A DNA stretch of 64,000 nucleotides from positions 558,001 to 622,000 of the forward strand of contig NC_008816.1 in assembly GCF_000015645.1 (NCBI RefSeq), read 5' to 3'. This DNA comes from Prochlorococcus marinus str. AS9601 (GTDB taxonomy: Bacteria; Cyanobacteriota; Cyanobacteriia; PCC-6307; Cyanobiaceae). This document shows positions 21,135 through 30,503 of the stretch, piece by piece. Position numbers and translations under genes: made by a program. The notes under the pieces are model-generated. The model did not search any database. It was given only the letters and a program-made list of their open reading frames with translations, and was not told the origin of the DNA. Within the stretch, counting starts at the first letter, position 1; each line of letters opens with the position of its first letter.

Positions 21135-21546
21135 CCTCTTCTACTTCGCTAGATTGGATCTCTTCAGTTGATGTACTTTTTACAGGTCTTGCAAAAGGGT
21201 CAGGTGCTGTTTTTGTCTTTTCTTCATAAGAATTTTGTGATTGTCTACTGGGAGAAGAGTTTTTATTATTTTTTGCATATTCTTTGATTGATTCAATCAG
21301 TTTTTCGTCCTTGATCATTTCGCTAAGTGTTCTAACAGAGAAACCCAGAACTGCAACGGTAGATCTTAATTGGAAGGTCTCTTGTATTGATTTAACAGCT
21401 TTCATTTCGTTATCACTCAATCTTATGCGGAATCCTCCTCCATCTCTTCTGCCGCCCGATCTCTCTCTGAAATTAGGTCTTTCATTGTTAGAACGACCTC
21501 TGTAATTTTCTTGTCCAGGATTATTGCTGAAATTTGAATTAGACAT
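21124..21546 (-). CDS. RG-rich protein with ribbon-helix-helix-like core, unknown function
   Basis: This 140-residue protein has three parts. Residues 1-37 are low complexity with several RG/GG steps (YRGRSN, SGGRRDGGG), as in single-stranded nucleic acid binding tails. Residues 38-80 read as strand FRIRLS, helix (DNEMKAVKSIQETF) and a second helix starting LRSTVAVLGFS, the order of a ribbon-helix-helix domain. The C-terminal 60 residues are polar and acidic. I do not recognise a named family. As the first gene of the trpS-thrS-glk-thrB cluster, overlapping trpS by 11 bp, it could bind its own mRNA or operator, but that is inference. Confidence 0.72.
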   Translation of the reverse strand: MSNSNFSNNPGQENYRGRSNNERPNFRERSGGRRDGGGFRIRLSDNEMKAVKSIQETFQLRSTVAVLGFSVRTLSEMIKDEKLIESIKEYAKNNKNSSPSRQSQNSYEEKTKTAPDPFARPVKSTSTEEIQSSEVEEDGK

Positions 21547-21711
21547 CTTAATGTTTCTTAAGTTATTTAAATAGTCTATTAACTTAGCATCTTGTTATGC
21601 AATAAGTCTTTTTAAAAGGCTTAAATTTTTATCTTTTGATTAACGACTTATGAAATTTTGCTTTTCTCATTCACAACTTGCATTAAAATAAAATTAGAAA
21701 AATAAAGTATT

Positions 21712-23046
21712 GTGTTTGATATTAGCAAAGAAAACCTTTTAAAGGATTTCATAAAGTTTCCAAAAAAAAATCTTCTTATTATTTTATTATTGTTAGGTTT
21801 TGGGGAATGGTTTGTCAGTGACTTAATTCATTTTGCAGGAGGCTCAATAGGATTTTTTGCGTTGTGTTTGGGAGGATATTTTTACTTGAAGAATGATAAG
21901 CCTAAATTTAATGAGCCAAATAATTTAGATGGTTGGATAAATCTATGTAATGAAGATTTAAATTTTTTTGAAGAACTTGAAGCAACAAATGAATTAGAAA
22001 AACAAAATTCAAAAAGACAAAAAACACTTGAATCTATTCTTAATAGATGTGAAAAAGAAAAAATAAGTTGCATTGGAAAAAAAGATTATCAAAGTTTTCA
22101 GTCTGTTTTGAAAAGTAATTTCAAAGCAGATAAGTTTGACTTTGATTTATACGAAAAACTGCCTAAATACAATTCTTCTCAAGTTATTCCAGAAGAAGCT
22201 TTGAAAAGTGATGCAATCTTGTATTTTATAAATTTGCCTTTGTCGGCAAATGATTTTTTGTGGCTGGAAAAGTTTCCTAAAAATATGCCAATCTGGTTGG
22301 TGGCTTTAACTTCCAACCAAATAGAAGCCAAAAATCAGATAGAAGAACTAAAGTCTCAAATTTCAAGTGACTTTACAAACAAAATTATTCCTATTGATGT
22401 GAATAAGAGTGAAATAACAAATATACCTTTTTCTTTAAGGAAGTTTTTCATAAGTTCATCTAAAAATATTGAAAATACAAAAAAAAGGCTCTTGAAAGAA
22501 CTTCATGCTGCCTGGCAATCTGAAATTGAAGGTATAAGAAGAATGCAGTTAAAAGGTATACAAAGAAAAAATCAAATCTTTGTCGCAACAACTGTTTTCT
22601 TATCTCCTATCCCATCAATTGATGTTATGGCAATGACAGTATTAAATTCTTTAATGATTAAAGAAATTAAGTCTATATGGGGATGTAATTGGTCTCCTGA
22701 AATTTTAGATAAAGTATCCAAAGAGATTTTAAAGACTGCAATTGCACAGGGAGTTATTGAATGGAGTGGACAGACTCTAATTGGCATAACAAAATTACAT
22801 GGCCCAAATTGGCTTGTCTCTGGAACATTTCAGGCTGTCAGTGCTGCTTATTTAACAAGAGTAGTATCAAGTTCTTTGGCTGATTTTATGGCAATAACAA
22901 AAGGAGTAGAAGAACCTGATTTGGATTTTATAAAGAAAAACTCTGAGAAAATTGTTGAAGAAGCTTTTGAAAAAGAAAAAATAAATTGGAAAGGATTTAT
23001 TTCTGATCTTAGAAAACCACTTATGAAACTATCTTTTAGTTCATAA
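21712..23046 (+). CDS. DUF697 membrane protein (GTPase-like region degenerate)
   Basis: This 444-residue protein starts at GTG 21712. Two membrane helices lie near residues 18-34 and 41-58. The middle (about 140-230) reads like a worn Ras-type fold (strand-rich, with LYFINLPLSANDFLWLEKF and WLVALTSNQ) but lacks a P-loop and NKxD. The C-terminal third (about 280-400), with FLSPIPSIDVMAMTVLN and a helical pair, matches DUF697, a domain usually attached to Era-like GTPases in cyanobacteria. It is followed 20 bp later by mntC on the same strand, suggesting co-transcription with the Mn transporter. Its function is unknown. Confidence 0.8.
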   Translation: MFDISKENLLKDFIKFPKKNLLIILLLLGFGEWFVSDLIHFAGGSIGFFALCLGGYFYLKNDKPKFNEPNNLDGWINLCNEDLNFFEELEATNELEKQNSKRQKTLESILNRCEKEKISCIGKKDYQSFQSVLKSNFKADKFDFDLYEKLPKYNSSQVIPEEALKSDAILYFINLPLSANDFLWLEKFPKNMPIWLVALTSNQIEAKNQIEELKSQISSDFTNKIIPIDVNKSEITNIPFSLRKFFISSSKNIENTKKRLLKELHAAWQSEIEGIRRMQLKGIQRKNQIFVATTVFLSPIPSIDVMAMTVLNSLMIKEIKSIWGCNWSPEILDKVSKEILKTAIAQGVIEWSGQTLIGITKLHGPNWLVSGTFQAVSAAYLTRVVSSSLADFMAITKGVEEPDLDFIKKNSEKIVEEAFEKEKINWKGFISDLRKPLMKLSFSS

Positions 23047-23066
23047 TCTAAGGATGAATTTTAAAT

Positions 23067-23966
23067 ATGAAAAAAAATATTCTTTTTTTAAGTTTGATAC
23101 TTCTGCTTTCGCTTGCTTCAGGCTCATGTAAGAGAACATCAAATAAAAATGAAACTAAAGAAGTAATACTGGCAAGTTTCACTGTTTTGGCGGACATGAT
23201 TAGCAATGTCGCTAAAGATGATTTTATTGTTAGATCAATTACGAAACCTGGAGTTGAGGTCCATGGCTACCAACCAACTCCAAGCGATTTGGTAAACGCC
23301 TCTAATGCTTTTGTTTTTATTGATAATGGATTTGGATTTGAATTATGGGCTGAAAAATTTGTTTCTAATTTAAAAGTTAAAAGAATTACTGTCGCAGAAG
23401 ATTTGGATCCTATTTTTATCAGTGAAGATTTTTATAAAGGGAAACCAAATCCTCATGCTTGGATTTCTCCAAAAAGAGGGATCAAATACGTAGATATTAT
23501 CGTGGATTCTTTATCAGAATTGAGGTCATCCAAAAGGAAATTATTTAAAGAAAATGGAAAAATTTATAAAGATAGACTATCTAAAATAGATAAAGAATTC
23601 TCACTTTTTATTAATAACTTAAATAAAGACAGGAGGTATCTAGTAAGTTGTGAAGGGGCTTTTTCATATCTAACAAATGATTATGGATTAGAGGAAGTTT
23701 ATTTATGGCCAGTTAATGCTGAGAGTCAAATTACTCCCAAAAGAATGGCAAGAACAATCTCACTAGTTAAAGAAAAAAATGTTCCATCTGTATTTTGCGA
23801 AAGTACTGTAAGTAACGAATCTCAAATGGTTGTTGCGAAAGAAACTGGGGCTAATTTTGGAGGAAATCTTTTTGTTGATTCATTATCTGATGATAGTGGG
23901 CCTGCTAGTTCCTACATGAAAATGCTTGAGCATAATTTGGAATTGATAAAAAAAGGGCTTTTTTGA
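23067..23966 (+). CDS. mntC: Manganese ABC transporter substrate-binding protein
   Basis: This is a cluster A-I metal-binding protein of 299 residues. It has an N-terminal hydrophobic signal and a candidate lipid-anchoring Cys21. The four metal ligands are visible as His66 (VHGYQP), His130 (NPHAW), Glu196 (CEGAFSYL) and Asp271 (VDSLSD). The His/His/Glu/Asp set, with Glu as third ligand, is that of manganese/iron binders such as MntC. Zinc-specific ZnuA proteins have His there and usually a His-rich loop, which is absent. Manganese is needed for the photosystem II cluster. The start ATG lies 20 bp after the DUF697 gene; the ATPase gene follows after 3 bp. Confidence 0.9.
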   Translation: MKKNILFLSLILLLSLASGSCKRTSNKNETKEVILASFTVLADMISNVAKDDFIVRSITKPGVEVHGYQPTPSDLVNASNAFVFIDNGFGFELWAEKFVSNLKVKRITVAEDLDPIFISEDFYKGKPNPHAWISPKRGIKYVDIIVDSLSELRSSKRKLFKENGKIYKDRLSKIDKEFSLFINNLNKDRRYLVSCEGAFSYLTNDYGLEEVYLWPVNAESQITPKRMARTISLVKEKNVPSVFCESTVSNESQMVVAKETGANFGGNLFVDSLSDDSGPASSYMKMLEHNLELIKKGLF

Positions 23967-23969
23967 ATT

Positions 23970-24734
23970 ATGGAAACAATCAATTATCAAAACTTTAGGA
24001 TTGAGGCAGAGAATATTTGCGTAGATTACAACGGTAAGGTGGCTTTGTATGATGCCAATTTAAGATTGAAACCTGGCCAGATTTGTGGGTTAGTAGGGAT
24101 GAACGGTGCGGGTAAAACAACTTTTTTTAATGCTTTAACTGGCTTTGTAAATATTTCAAAGGGAAAAATTAGAATAAATGGAGAGTCTGTAAGATCTGCT
24201 CAAAAAGATCAGACAATTGCTTATGTTCCTCAAAATGAGGGAATTGATAGTCAATTTCCAATCAGTGTTTGGGATGTAGTGATGATGGGAAGATATGGTT
24301 CGATGAATATTTTTAGGTGTCCTAGAGAGTCTGATGTTCAGGCGGTTAAAGATGCTATTGAGAGAGTTGATCTTACTGATCATTTATCTACACCTATTGG
24401 AAACTTATCTGGAGGTCAAAGAAAACGAACTTTTTTAGCTAGAGCAATTGCGCAAAGAGCGTCAATACTTCTTCTTGATGAGCCTTTTTCAGGTGTTGAT
24501 ATAAGAACTGAAAAACTTATCTCGGAATTATTTATTCAATTTAAAAATGAGGGGAAAACCATATTATTATCAACGCACGATATGATTCATGTCCGTGAAT
24601 TTTGTGACTTGGTTCTTTTAATAAATAAAACAGTTGTAGCTTATGGCGAGACCTCTGAAGTATTTACCCCTGAAAATATTACAACCACTTTTGGAGGGAT
24701 CTCACCGGATTTCTTGTTTGGACCTGAATCCTAA
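23970..24734 (+). CDS. mntA: Manganese ABC transporter ATP-binding protein
   Basis: This is the cytoplasmic ATPase driving the MntCAB importer. The 254 residues contain Walker A GMNGAGKTT (43-51), the Q-loop in VPQNEGID, the signature LSGGQ (146-150), Walker B ILLLDEP (166-172) and the switch histidine in LSTHD. It lies directly between the binding-protein and permease genes. A zinc system is possible by family, but the Glu-type binding protein upstream argues for manganese. Symbols follow the Synechocystis naming. Confidence 0.9.
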   Translation: METINYQNFRIEAENICVDYNGKVALYDANLRLKPGQICGLVGMNGAGKTTFFNALTGFVNISKGKIRINGESVRSAQKDQTIAYVPQNEGIDSQFPISVWDVVMMGRYGSMNIFRCPRESDVQAVKDAIERVDLTDHLSTPIGNLSGGQRKRTFLARAIAQRASILLLDEPFSGVDIRTEKLISELFIQFKNEGKTILLSTHDMIHVREFCDLVLLINKTVVAYGETSEVFTPENITTTFGGISPDFLFGPES

Positions 24735-24746
24735 ATTTTAAAATAT

Positions 24747-25619
24747 ATGGAGCTCTATTCTTTTTTAACTTTAGATTCATTTATAACAGATCCTTTGACT
24801 CATGACTTTATGAGAAAAGCACTCTTTATGAGTTCATTAGTTGCAGCTGTTTGTGGTTTCCTATCAAGTTATTTGACTCTTAAAGGATGGGCTTTAATGG
24901 GAGATGCAGTGTCACATTCGGTAATGCCTGGTGTCGTTGTGGCTTATGCATTAGGTCTTCCTTTCTCATTGGGGGCATTTATTTTCGGAGTTGGTTCTGT
25001 AGCTTTGATAGGGTTTATTAAACAGAAATCTAGAGTTAAGGAAGATACTGTTATTGGGTTGGTATTTACAGGATTTTTCGCTCTTGGAATTGTATTGGTT
25101 TCTAAGATTAAAAGTAATATTGATCTACACTCTATTCTTTTTGGTAGTCCATTAGGAATATCACTTTCAGATGTAAAACAAACTATATTTATTTCTATAT
25201 TGGTAGTAATCCTTTTATCAGTTTTTAGAAAAGATTTAATGCTTTATTGCTTTGATCCTAGGCATGCAAAAACAGTTGGGATTAACGTATTTTTTCTTCA
25301 TTATTTACTCCTCACATGCCTATCTTTGGCTGCAGTTGTGGGTTTGCAGTCTGTTGGAATTATTTTGGTAGTTGCAATGTTGATTACACCAGGGGCTACA
25401 GCATATTTACTTACGGATAAGTTCGATAATATGACAGTAATTTCAGTATTAAGTGCAATTATCTCAAGCCTGATAGGAATATATGTTAGTTTTTGGTTTG
25501 ATCTTGAAACAGGTGGATCAATTGTTTTGGCACAAACTTTTATATTTTTATTTGCTTTTTTATTCGCTCCGAGATACGGAATATTTAAGTTAAAGAAATT
25601 ATTTGCTGGGTATAAATGA
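24747..25619 (+). CDS. mntB: Manganese ABC transporter permease
   Basis: This is an ABC-3 family integral membrane subunit of 290 residues with about 8 hydrophobic helices. Typical marks are GDAVSHSVMPGVV (52-64) early in the chain and the LLITPGATAYLLT-type loop (VAMLITPGATAYLL) near residues 210-223. It begins 12 bp after mntA. Its stop overlaps the start of the DUF4336 gene (ATGA, 25616-25619), which ties that gene into the same operon. Confidence 0.9.
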   Translation: MELYSFLTLDSFITDPLTHDFMRKALFMSSLVAAVCGFLSSYLTLKGWALMGDAVSHSVMPGVVVAYALGLPFSLGAFIFGVGSVALIGFIKQKSRVKEDTVIGLVFTGFFALGIVLVSKIKSNIDLHSILFGSPLGISLSDVKQTIFISILVVILLSVFRKDLMLYCFDPRHAKTVGINVFFLHYLLLTCLSLAAVVGLQSVGIILVVAMLITPGATAYLLTDKFDNMTVISVLSAIISSLIGIYVSFWFDLETGGSIVLAQTFIFLFAFLFAPRYGIFKLKKLFAGYK

Positions 25620-26788
25620 TAGTGTTGGAAGAAACTTTAAATAAAAAGTGGAATTGGTGGCCATTATTCCCCTTATATCCTTATGGAAAAAAGAAAACAA
25701 TTTTAAGAGAATTAATTCCTGATCAAATATGGTCTTTGGAACAAATACAGGGACTATATTATGTTGCGGTTCCAATAAGAATGACGGTAATAAAGGTTGA
25801 TAATGGATTAATGCTAATAAATCCGCTGCCACCGACAAAAGAATTAATAAATGAGTTGGAAAAATTAGTTGCGATTCACGGCAAAGTAAAAACAATAATT
25901 CTACCGAGTGCCTCTGGACTAGAACATAAAATCGGACTGCCAGCTCTTTCAAGAATTTTTAAAGATGCAGAAATTTGGCTTTGTCCTGGGCAATGGAGTT
26001 TTCCCATAAATCTACCACTAGATTTTTTAGGAATTCCATCAAAAAGATCAAGAATAATGTTTGAGGAAGGTGTTCCACATGCACACTCATTTAAATGGTC
26101 TTCATTAGGTCCACTGAATTTAGGACTTGGAAGATATCAGGAGATAAGCTGTTTCCATTACCCTACGAAAACTCTTCATGTAACAGACGCAATAGTGGGG
26201 ATAGACTCCGCACCACCTGAGATATTTAATTTTGATCCAACTCCACTTATTTTTCATTCTAGAGAGAGAGGAGATGAACCTTTGATTGACTCCATAGAAC
26301 AAAGAAAAAAAGGATGGAAAAGGTTAGTCTTATTTTCATCTTTTTTGAAACCAGGTAAATTAAATATTCCACCTTTAAAAAAAATATTTAAGTATTCATT
26401 CAAAAAAGATCTTAGAAATTGGAGATCTCATTTCGGCATTTATCCCTTTCTATGGGACGAAGATTGGGAATCCTCTCTTGTTGAAATTATGGGTAAAGAT
26501 ACTCCTAAGATTCAAATTGCACCAGTTTTACAAAAATTAATTTTCCCGCGTTCAAAAGAAGTTTTACTTAAGTGGTTAGAAAATATAAAGTCTCTTGAAG
26601 ATATGGAATATCTAATCCCAGCTCATTTTACAGCGCCTATAAAATTTACAACAGAAGATTGTCAGAAATTAATAAATGAAATTAATTCCCAAAAGTGGGA
26701 CAAACTTCCTGAGGATAATAAATTCTTGATGGGTTTATATAAAAAGTTGCTTGAATTAGGAATAATTCCTAAAGAAGTAAATCTTTAA
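25616..26788 (+). CDS. DUF4336 protein (metallo-beta-lactamase-like fold)
   Basis: This 390-residue soluble protein matches the DUF4336 family of cyanobacteria and plants, recognisable from VAVPIRMTVIKVDNGLML, the NPLPPT segment, LPSASGLEHKIG and HAHSFKWSSLG. The fold is related to metallo-beta-lactamases, but the classic HxHxDH zinc motif is not present; HAHSF is the nearest. The function is unknown. Its ATG overlaps the mntB stop by 4 bp, so it is translationally coupled to the manganese transporter and a role in metal handling is a fair guess. It converges on the DUF760 gene with 6 bp between stops. Confidence 0.82.
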   Translation: MIVLEETLNKKWNWWPLFPLYPYGKKKTILRELIPDQIWSLEQIQGLYYVAVPIRMTVIKVDNGLMLINPLPPTKELINELEKLVAIHGKVKTIILPSASGLEHKIGLPALSRIFKDAEIWLCPGQWSFPINLPLDFLGIPSKRSRIMFEEGVPHAHSFKWSSLGPLNLGLGRYQEISCFHYPTKTLHVTDAIVGIDSAPPEIFNFDPTPLIFHSRERGDEPLIDSIEQRKKGWKRLVLFSSFLKPGKLNIPPLKKIFKYSFKKDLRNWRSHFGIYPFLWDEDWESSLVEIMGKDTPKIQIAPVLQKLIFPRSKEVLLKWLENIKSLEDMEYLIPAHFTAPIKFTTEDCQKLINEINSQKWDKLPEDNKFLMGLYKKLLELGIIPKEVNL

Positions 26789-26794
26789 AAACTA

Positions 26795-27130
26795 TTATTC
26801 TTCTATAGACATGTTTTCATCATTTTTAAGAGTTTGTTCCAACTCTTTTCTTTGCTCCATTTGTCTTAAGAAATAACCTGTCATCATTGCGGAAGATAAT
26901 AAATTAGCAATGTTGTCTTTTGAAGATGTTATTCTTACATCAAATTGATCTGAAGGAAGCATTCCAAGAAGGCCTTGAACATTATGTCTAATAATTTCTT
27001 GAATATCTTCACTGGCTGATTTTGCTACTCTTTGCAAAACTTCTGGAGATTGTTTTTGTAAATATTGGATTAAATCATTTTCATCGTTTGGATCATTATT
27101 TTCAGTAGCAAGAAATTCTGGATTAAACAT
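26795..27130 (-). CDS. DUF760 family protein
   Basis: This is a 111-residue acidic helical protein. The block LIQYLQKQSPEVLQRVAKSA, then HNVQGLLGMLP and MMTGYFLRQMEQR, is characteristic of DUF760, a small domain found in cyanobacteria and plastid-targeted plant proteins. In plants some DUF760 proteins are reported around plastid protein turnover; I do not know a role in cyanobacteria. It is downstream of lepB by 45 bp on the same strand. Confidence 0.85.
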   Translation of the reverse strand: MFNPEFLATENNDPNDENDLIQYLQKQSPEVLQRVAKSASEDIQEIIRHNVQGLLGMLPSDQFDVRITSSKDNIANLLSSAMMTGYFLRQMEQRKELEQTLKNDENMSIEE

Positions 27131-27175
27131 TTCTACAGCTTCAAGATATAAAAACCCTACAACATCAAGTACCCA

Positions 27176-27760
27176 TTAATTCAAATTATTAAGGGCAGGG
27201 AACCGAATAGGTCCAATTTTATTTAACGGCCAATATCTAAAAATAGCTTTACCAACAACTTTTTCATAGGGTAAAAATCCCCAAATATGAGAGTCCATAC
27301 TGTTATTTCTATTATCACCCATCACCCATAATGACTTTTCTGGGACAATAAAAGGCCCAGTTGAATAATTGATATTTTTATCAAAAATGTAATTATTTTG
27401 AGCGATATCATTTAAGTAAAGGTTCCCGTCTCTTACTTCTACCTTATCTCCAGGTATTCCAATTACTCTTTTTATAAGTGCAGTATCAGCTTCATAACCA
27501 GCATTAATTAATGGTTCAGGAGCATTAAAAACAACTATTTTGTTTTTTAATTTTGAAAGATTTGATTTGGATGTTATTTTAGGGGTTATTTTCTCAACAA
27601 GAATTTTATCTTGTATTTGTAGAGTTGGAAGCATTGAACCAGATGGGATCCATCTTGGCTCTATAACCTGCCATCGTATAATTAAAGCAATAGATATCCA
27701 TATTAAAAGATTTTTTAAATCCTTTAGTATTGAATTTCTTTTTTCTTGAGTTGTAGACAT
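27176..27760 (-). CDS. lepB: Signal peptidase I
   Basis: LepB removes signal peptides from exported proteins at the plasma or thylakoid membrane. The 194-residue protein has one N-terminal membrane helix (about 15-31), nucleophile Ser42 in PSGSMLPTL, general base Lys97 in LIKRVIGIPGD, and box E GDNRNNSMDS. This is a short type with a single anchor. It is divergent from menD with 50 bp between the starts. Confidence 0.95.
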   Translation of the reverse strand: MSTTQEKRNSILKDLKNLLIWISIALIIRWQVIEPRWIPSGSMLPTLQIQDKILVEKITPKITSKSNLSKLKNKIVVFNAPEPLINAGYEADTALIKRVIGIPGDKVEVRDGNLYLNDIAQNNYIFDKNINYSTGPFIVPEKSLWVMGDNRNNSMDSHIWGFLPYEKVVGKAIFRYWPLNKIGPIRFPALNNLN

Positions 27761-27810
27761 GTTTTATTTAATTCAGTTATAAAGAAAATCCCAAAGCATT
27801 TATATAAATT

Positions 27811-29574
27811 ATGACATCATCTATTGAATGCAAAAATTTTCTTAGAAGTTTACAACTTTTAAATCTTCTTATAAAAATAGGAGTTAAAAATTTAATACTA
27901 TGTCCAGGAAGTAGATCAGCACCTCTAGCAATAGCGGCTGGAGAATTAAATAAGCTAGGACTGGTAAATATTTTTAATTCAATAGATGAGAGATCTGCTG
28001 GATTTCACTCTCTTGGGATTTCTGCTGCATCAGGTCATCTTTCTTTAGTTATTACCACTTCTGGAACTGCGGTAAGTAACTTATTGCCAGCAGCAGTTGA
28101 GGCAGACAGATCTTGTAAAGGTATTATATTTCTTACCGCTGATAGACCCTTAAGATTAAAAGATTGTGGCGCTAATCAAACAGTAAATCAAGAAGATTTT
28201 TTGAGTTCAGTCTGCAGAAAAGTTTTAAGTACAAATCTAAATGGAATCCATGAAACAGAAGAAAATGAAATCTTTAATTTAGTGCGAATTTCTGAGAAAC
28301 AAATGTCAACCTTCCCTGGACCTATACATTTAAATGTTCCTATTGATAAGCCTTTAGATATTTCATTCTTAAATAAAAAAAATGTTTTAGAGGTTTTTGA
28401 GAGAATTTATTTAAAGAAAAAATATGTCTTTCAGGAAGTTGACATAAAGTCTGATAAAAAAAAATTCTTAGAAATTTCAAAAAATTTAAATTTAGATGAG
28501 TCTGGCATTATTTTGGTAGGTCCCTATCAAGGTTCCATAAATGACTTGCCTTCTTTTAATAAGTCTTTAGGACAATTACAAGAAATTACTGGTTGGCCAG
28601 TATTTGCTGATCCTGTTTCAGGCGTTTATTCTGATTTGAGAGGGTTAATTGTAAATTGGGAATTAGTCTTAAGGAAAAATAAGAATTTAATAAATTGTTA
28701 TCAACTTTTGAGGCTTGGTCCTATGTCATCCTCAAATGATTTGGAAAAGTTTTTAATTAACTTCCAAGGGGTACAAATTCTTATAAAGGAAAAAAACCAT
28801 AGAAAACTGGACCCTATAAAAAAATCATTTGAATACGATTTTGGGTTAACAAATTTTACTTCTCTATTAAAAAAAGAGTTATCAATTAATGAAAAAAATA
28901 AAAAGTCTCTTACTCCGTTAGCCCTAGATTTACTAGAGGAAGGTAAGCAAGTTAAAGAAATTTTAAAGGGGAATATTACTTATGAGAATCAAATTACTGA
29001 GTATAGGCTTGCAAATCTTGTACCAAAACTTTGGCCAGCTGAAAATCCAATAATGCTTTCAGCGAGTAGCCCGATAAGAGATTGGCTTACATTTTCTGAG
29101 AATGGTACTTTAACAAGAAATTGTTTCAGCTTTAGAGGAGCCTCTGGCATAGACGGTACTTTATCCCTTGCATTAGGAATTTCTAGAATTAAAAATCCTC
29201 TACTTCTCGTTACAGGAGATTTGGCTTTTCTGCATGATATAAACGGTTGGCTTATTGAAAACTCAATCGACATGAATTTAACAATTCTCCTAATAAACAA
29301 TAATGGCGGAAACATATTTAATCGTATTTATAAAAAAAATTTAAAAGAAGATGAATTTAAAAAACTATTTCTTATGCCTAAAGAAATAAACTGGCCGAAA
29401 CTTGCCGAGGGTTACCAAGTAAACTTTAGAAGTGTGGCAAATTTTAAAAAATTACGAGAGGCATTCGATTGGAGCATTTCTATCGAGAAATCTGCAATAA
29501 TTAAAGTTGATATTGATCCACAAAATGAAATTTGTGAAAAAAATTCTCTGCTAGAAAAAATAATTGGCAGTTAA
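27811..29574 (+). CDS. menD: SEPHCHC synthase (menaquinone/phylloquinone pathway)
   Basis: MenD uses thiamine diphosphate to join 2-oxoglutarate-derived semialdehyde to isochorismate, the first committed step to phylloquinone, the photosystem I secondary acceptor. The 587 residues show the TPP-enzyme layout: an N-terminal PYR domain with [12 protein letters not shown] (about 30-41) and a C-terminal PP domain with the TPP/Mg motif starting [12 protein letters not shown] and ending in NNNGGNIF. It is the first of a tight plus-strand series with menB 35 bp downstream. Confidence 0.96.
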   Translation: MTSSIECKNFLRSLQLLNLLIKIGVKNLILCPGSRSAPLAIAAGELNKLGLVNIFNSIDERSAGFHSLGISAASGHLSLVITTSGTAVSNLLPAAVEADRSCKGIIFLTADRPLRLKDCGANQTVNQEDFLSSVCRKVLSTNLNGIHETEENEIFNLVRISEKQMSTFPGPIHLNVPIDKPLDISFLNKKNVLEVFERIYLKKKYVFQEVDIKSDKKKFLEISKNLNLDESGIILVGPYQGSINDLPSFNKSLGQLQEITGWPVFADPVSGVYSDLRGLIVNWELVLRKNKNLINCYQLLRLGPMSSSNDLEKFLINFQGVQILIKEKNHRKLDPIKKSFEYDFGLTNFTSLLKKELSINEKNKKSLTPLALDLLEEGKQVKEILKGNITYENQITEYRLANLVPKLWPAENPIMLSASSPIRDWLTFSENGTLTRNCFSFRGASGIDGTLSLALGISRIKNPLLLVTGDLAFLHDINGWLIENSIDMNLTILLINNNGGNIFNRIYKKNLKEDEFKKLFLMPKEINWPKLAEGYQVNFRSVANFKKLREAFDWSISIEKSAIIKVDIDPQNEICEKNSLLEKIIGS

Positions 29575-29609
29575 ATTTATGATTTTTTATCTTTGAATAA
29601 TTAGAATTC

Positions 29610-30467
29610 ATGAAAGTATTACCTGGTAAAACAAATTTAAATTGGTCAGAATGCAAATCTTATGAGGATATATTGTTTCATAAATCTGATGAGGGAATTG
29701 CGAGAATTGCAATCAATCGGCCTGAAAAAAGAAATGCATTTAGGCCACAAACTGTAGATGAACTTATCAATGCATTTAATATCGTAAGAAATGATGAAAC
29801 TATTGGCGTAGTTCTCTTTACAGGTGCGGGACCTGACAAGAAAGGTATTTATTCTTTTTGCTCTGGAGGTGATCAGAGCGTAAGAGGTGAAAATGGATAC
29901 AAAAATTATGAAGGGAAGCAGAGATTAAATGTACTTGAACTTCAAAGATTAATAAGAAGTTTGCCTAAAGTGGTTATTGCCTTAGTCCCTGGTTTCGCAA
30001 TTGGAGGAGGCCAGGTGCTTCATTTGATTTGTGATCTAAGTATCGCCTCTGAAAATGCAATATTTGGTCAAACAGGTCCCAGAGTTGGTAGTTTTGATGC
30101 TGGATTTGGATCTAGTTATTTGGCAAGACTTGTTGGTCAAAGAAAAGCAAAAGAAATTTGGTTTTTATGTAGAAAATATAATTCTGAGGAAGCACTCGAG
30201 ATGGGCTTGATAAATGCAATTACAAAGATTGAAGAATTAGAAGCTGAGGGTGTAATCTGGGCAAGAGAGATATTACGAAATAGTCCAACTGCTATTCGTA
30301 TTCTTAAAGCTTCATTCAATGCTGAGAATGATGGGATTGCAGGTATTCAAGAATTATCTGGATACACAACTCAATTATTTTATTCCACTGAAGAAGCCCA
30401 AGAAGGTAGAGATGCCTTTCTTGAAAAGCGTCCTCCAGACTTCTCTGACTACAAGTGGACACCCTAA
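29610..30467 (+). CDS. menB: 1,4-dihydroxy-2-naphthoyl-CoA synthase
   Basis: MenB is a crotonase-fold enzyme that closes the second ring of the naphthoquinone. At 285 residues it has the full family length, with the oxyanion segment [12 protein letters not shown] near 85-96, the long [16 protein letters not shown] helix start, and [13 protein letters not shown], which carries the active-site Asp/Tyr region typical of MenB. Gene order menD-menB fits the phylloquinone pathway. The glgA start follows after 36 bp. Confidence 0.96.
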   Translation: MKVLPGKTNLNWSECKSYEDILFHKSDEGIARIAINRPEKRNAFRPQTVDELINAFNIVRNDETIGVVLFTGAGPDKKGIYSFCSGGDQSVRGENGYKNYEGKQRLNVLELQRLIRSLPKVVIALVPGFAIGGGQVLHLICDLSIASENAIFGQTGPRVGSFDAGFGSSYLARLVGQRKAKEIWFLCRKYNSEEALEMGLINAITKIEELEAEGVIWAREILRNSPTAIRILKASFNAENDGIAGIQELSGYTTQLFYSTEEAQEGRDAFLEKRPPDFSDYKWTP

Positions 30468-30503
30468 TTTATTTTTCAAAAGAACTTTATTAAATAATTA
30501 TCA

